Origin: Candidatus Cloacimonadota bacterium
GTDB taxonomy: Bacteria > Cloacimonadota > Cloacimonadia > Cloacimonadales > TCS61
Assembly: GCA_018654125.1 (NCBI GenBank)
Contig: JABIME010000118.1
Location: forward strand, 1-7,204
Direction of reading: 5' to 3'
DNA: 7,204 bases
Below, one piece after another: positions 5,758 to 7,204 of this stretch. Both the position numbers and the translations under genes were made by a program. Numbering within the stretch: the stretch's first letter is position 1; each line of letters starts with the position of its first letter. The notes below the pieces were generated by a model. The model was not told the DNA's origin and made no database searches. It was given only the letters and a program-made list of their open reading frames with translations.

Positions 5758-6360
5758 TTAATTTATTGTTCTTTCATTATCTCGCATTTGAATCTCTTTG
5801 ATCTTGAAATTCTTTACTCTAAAAAGGTTTATGCATACATCACAAATATCTCTATCATATTTACCATTTGTATCATTCTCGATCTCACCTAATGCATCTT
5901 CAATTACATTTGCTGGTCTGTAAGGTCTATTCGCAGAAATAGCTTCAACAACATCAGATATTCGTAGTATTCTTGCTTCAATACTTATGTCATCAGCTTT
6001 TAGCCCACGTGGATATCCTTTCCCATCTAAAGTTTCATGATGCTGATAAACAATTTCAGCGATCTTATCTGGGAAATTAATTTTTTTTAATATTTGATAT
6101 CCAGCTTCAGAATGGATCTTGATTAGATTATATTCACACGTTGCCAATTTTCCGGGTTTGCATAATATTTCAGTAGGAAGATTTATCTTTCCAATATCAT
6201 GAAGTATTGCAGCTATTCTCATTGTGTCTAATTGCTTTTGATTAAATCCAATTTCTCTAGCTATGGCAAGTGAAAGTGTTGCTACTCGTTTTTGATGTCC
6301 GGCAGTATATGGATCCCATATTTCAATAGCTGCAATAAGCGCATTTACAATTTTCTCCAT
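5758..6360 (-). CDS. Stand-alone HD-GYP domain phosphodiesterase, 200 aa
   Basis: An HD-GYP protein, the class that hydrolyses cyclic-di-GMP (some members 3',3'-cGAMP). Visible landmarks: DPYTAGHQKRVA (16-27) with His22, ILHDIGKINLP (52-62) with His54-Asp55, His83 in KIHSEAGY, HHETLDGKGYPRGL (107-120) carrying the GYP signature at 115-117, and ISDVVEAISANRPYR (134-148) with Asp136. All metal-binding positions expected for the family appear intact. The ATG at 6360 has GGAG four bases upstream, and an in-frame TGA at 6370-6372 closes the frame just above, so there is no N-terminal sensor or receiver domain: the whole protein is the catalytic domain. It follows the other HD-GYP gene by 73 bases and precedes the desulfurase by 29, so it is probably co-transcribed with both. 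It looks like a paralogue of its upstream neighbour. Cytoplasmic. Confidence 0.9.
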   Translation of the reverse strand: MEKIVNALIAAIEIWDPYTAGHQKRVATLSLAIAREIGFNQKQLDTMRIAAILHDIGKINLPTEILCKPGKLATCEYNLIKIHSEAGYQILKKINFPDKIAEIVYQHHETLDGKGYPRGLKADDISIEARILRISDVVEAISANRPYRPANVIEDALGEIENDTNGKYDRDICDVCINLFRVKNFKIKEIQMRDNERTIN

Positions 6361-6433
6361 AGTACTCCATCAAGTTTATTAGCTTTGTAAAAATTCTAAA
6401 AATATTAATTAAATTGGAACAACATAAAAGCGA

Positions 6434-7204
6434 CTATCTTGGTGCAGTTCTAATTTTGATCTCTTCGAATTGGAATCCTTTTTCATTAAATATATACAAA
6501 CAAATATCTACAACTTCAGGATCGTATAGTATCCCCGCATTTGTTTTAATCTCTTCAAGTGCATCCTCAATTCCTTGTGAAGATCTATATGGACGCTGAG
6601 AAATCATAGCATCAACAACATCAGCAACATTCACAATTCTGGCTTCAAGCATAATTTCGTTCCCAATAAGACCTTGAGGATAGCCTGAACCATTGATTTT
6701 TTCATGGTGTTGATAAACAATTTTTGCGATTGGCATTTGGAAATCAATTGTCTTTAATATATCATAACCAGCTAAAGGATGATTTTTAATTACACTAAAC
6801 TCTGTTTCTGTGAGGGAAGATGGTTTTGAGAGAATTTCGTTTGGGATATATATTTTTCCGATGTCATGAAGAATTGCAGCAATACGTATGGCATCAAGCT
6901 GCATTTTGTTCAAATGCATCTCATTGGCGATCTCACAACTTAGTTTTGCAACTCTAAGCTGGTGTCCTGCAGTATATGGGTCTCTAATCTCAACTGCTGA
7001 GATGAAAGCATTTATAGTCTCTTCAATAGCTTTTTTCAATTTTAAGAAGCTATCATTAAGCTGTATTTCAACTCTTTTTCTTTCGGTTACTTCAACCTGC
7101 AATTCATTGTTAATCTCAGCTAATTCTCTGGTTCTATCATGGACTCTTCTTTCCAAACCAAAATAAGCTTTTTCCAATTTAGAATCTATCTCTTTTTTCT
7201 CGAA
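6434..7204 (-). CDS. HD-GYP domain signalling protein with N-terminal coiled-coil linker (5' partial)
   Basis: The frame is open to the right edge, so the true start is outside; the TTG at 7177 lies inside the coiled coil and is unlikely to be the start. The visible N-terminal part (LERRVHDRTRELAEINNELQ and a following TERKRVEIQL) is the linker typically found after PAS, HAMP or membrane sensor modules in signalling proteins, so a sensory domain is expected upstream. The HD-GYP domain follows: DPYTAGHQLRVAKLS, ILHDIGKIYIPNEILSKP, NHPLAGYDIL, HHEKINGSGYPQGL and VADVVDAMISQRPYR, with the HD, HH, GYP and final Asp positions present. It ends in TAG. The role would be cyclic-di-GMP breakdown in response to a signal read by the missing N-terminus. 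It is the first visible gene of the - strand run; promoter and regulation cannot be seen. Confidence 0.9.
   Translation of the reverse strand, partial: FEKKEIDSKLEKAYFGLERRVHDRTRELAEINNELQVEVTERKRVEIQLNDSFLKLKKAIEETINAFISAVEIRDPYTAGHQLRVAKLSCEIANEMHLNKMQLDAIRIAAILHDIGKIYIPNEILSKPSSLTETEFSVIKNHPLAGYDILKTIDFQMPIAKIVYQHHEKINGSGYPQGLIGNEIMLEARIVNVADVVDAMISQRPYRSSQGIEDALEEIKTNAGILYDPEVVDICLYIFNEKGFQFEEIKIRTAPR

Noticed and set aside
6361..6433. A terminator or promoter between the two HD-GYP genes.
   Set aside because: The AT-rich 73 bases show no stable hairpin with T-run and no convincing -35/-10 pair, so I treat the genes as probably co-transcribed.

Overview
The window is AT-rich (about one third G+C by eye) and almost fully coding, with ten genes and no tRNA, rRNA, CRISPR array or recognisable insertion sequence. 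Shine-Dalgarno sites of the GGAG/GAGG type, several TTG starts, a secreted beta-rich protein that looks like an envelope or outer-membrane component, and abundant HD-GYP proteins suggest a free-living diderm bacterium. The AT-rich composition and gene mix would suit a candidate phylum of the FCB group such as Cloacimonadota, but no marker gene here settles this, so the taxonomy is a low-confidence inference.

Left part, + strand (1-1593): a 5'-truncated DUF4097-type beta-solenoid protein with a C-terminal SHOCT-like helical hairpin, followed with a one-base stop/start overlap (TAATG) by a 128-residue protein that begins with the same kind of hairpin. They form one translationally coupled pair related to the YvlB/LiaX group of envelope-stress proteins. 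A gap of 194 bases (1594-1787) follows; it holds a long imperfect inverted repeat and no convincing gene.

Middle part (1788-2452): a 109-residue helical protein of unknown function on the - strand and a 65-residue two-helix membrane protein on the + strand diverge from a 137-base intergenic region. The small membrane gene meets the gene coming from the right tail to tail, with both stop codons lying in one TTAA.

Right part, all - strand, read from 7204 down to 2449: a 5'-truncated protein with a coiled-coil linker and an HD-GYP domain; a second, free-standing HD-GYP protein; a NifS/IscS-like cysteine desulfurase; a CYTH-GNAT fusion protein starting 2 bases after the desulfurase stop; a secreted beta-rich protein; and a DUF3267 membrane zincin starting 3 bases after it. 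Gaps are 73, 29, 2, 47 and 3 bases, so this looks like one operon or two overlapping units. The HD-GYP genes point to cyclic-di-GMP (or related dinucleotide) turnover. The desulfurase/CYTH-GNAT pair is the least explained part and the best candidate for something undescribed: a sulfur-mobilising enzyme tightly coupled to a protein that joins a triphosphate-binding tunnel fold to an acyltransferase.
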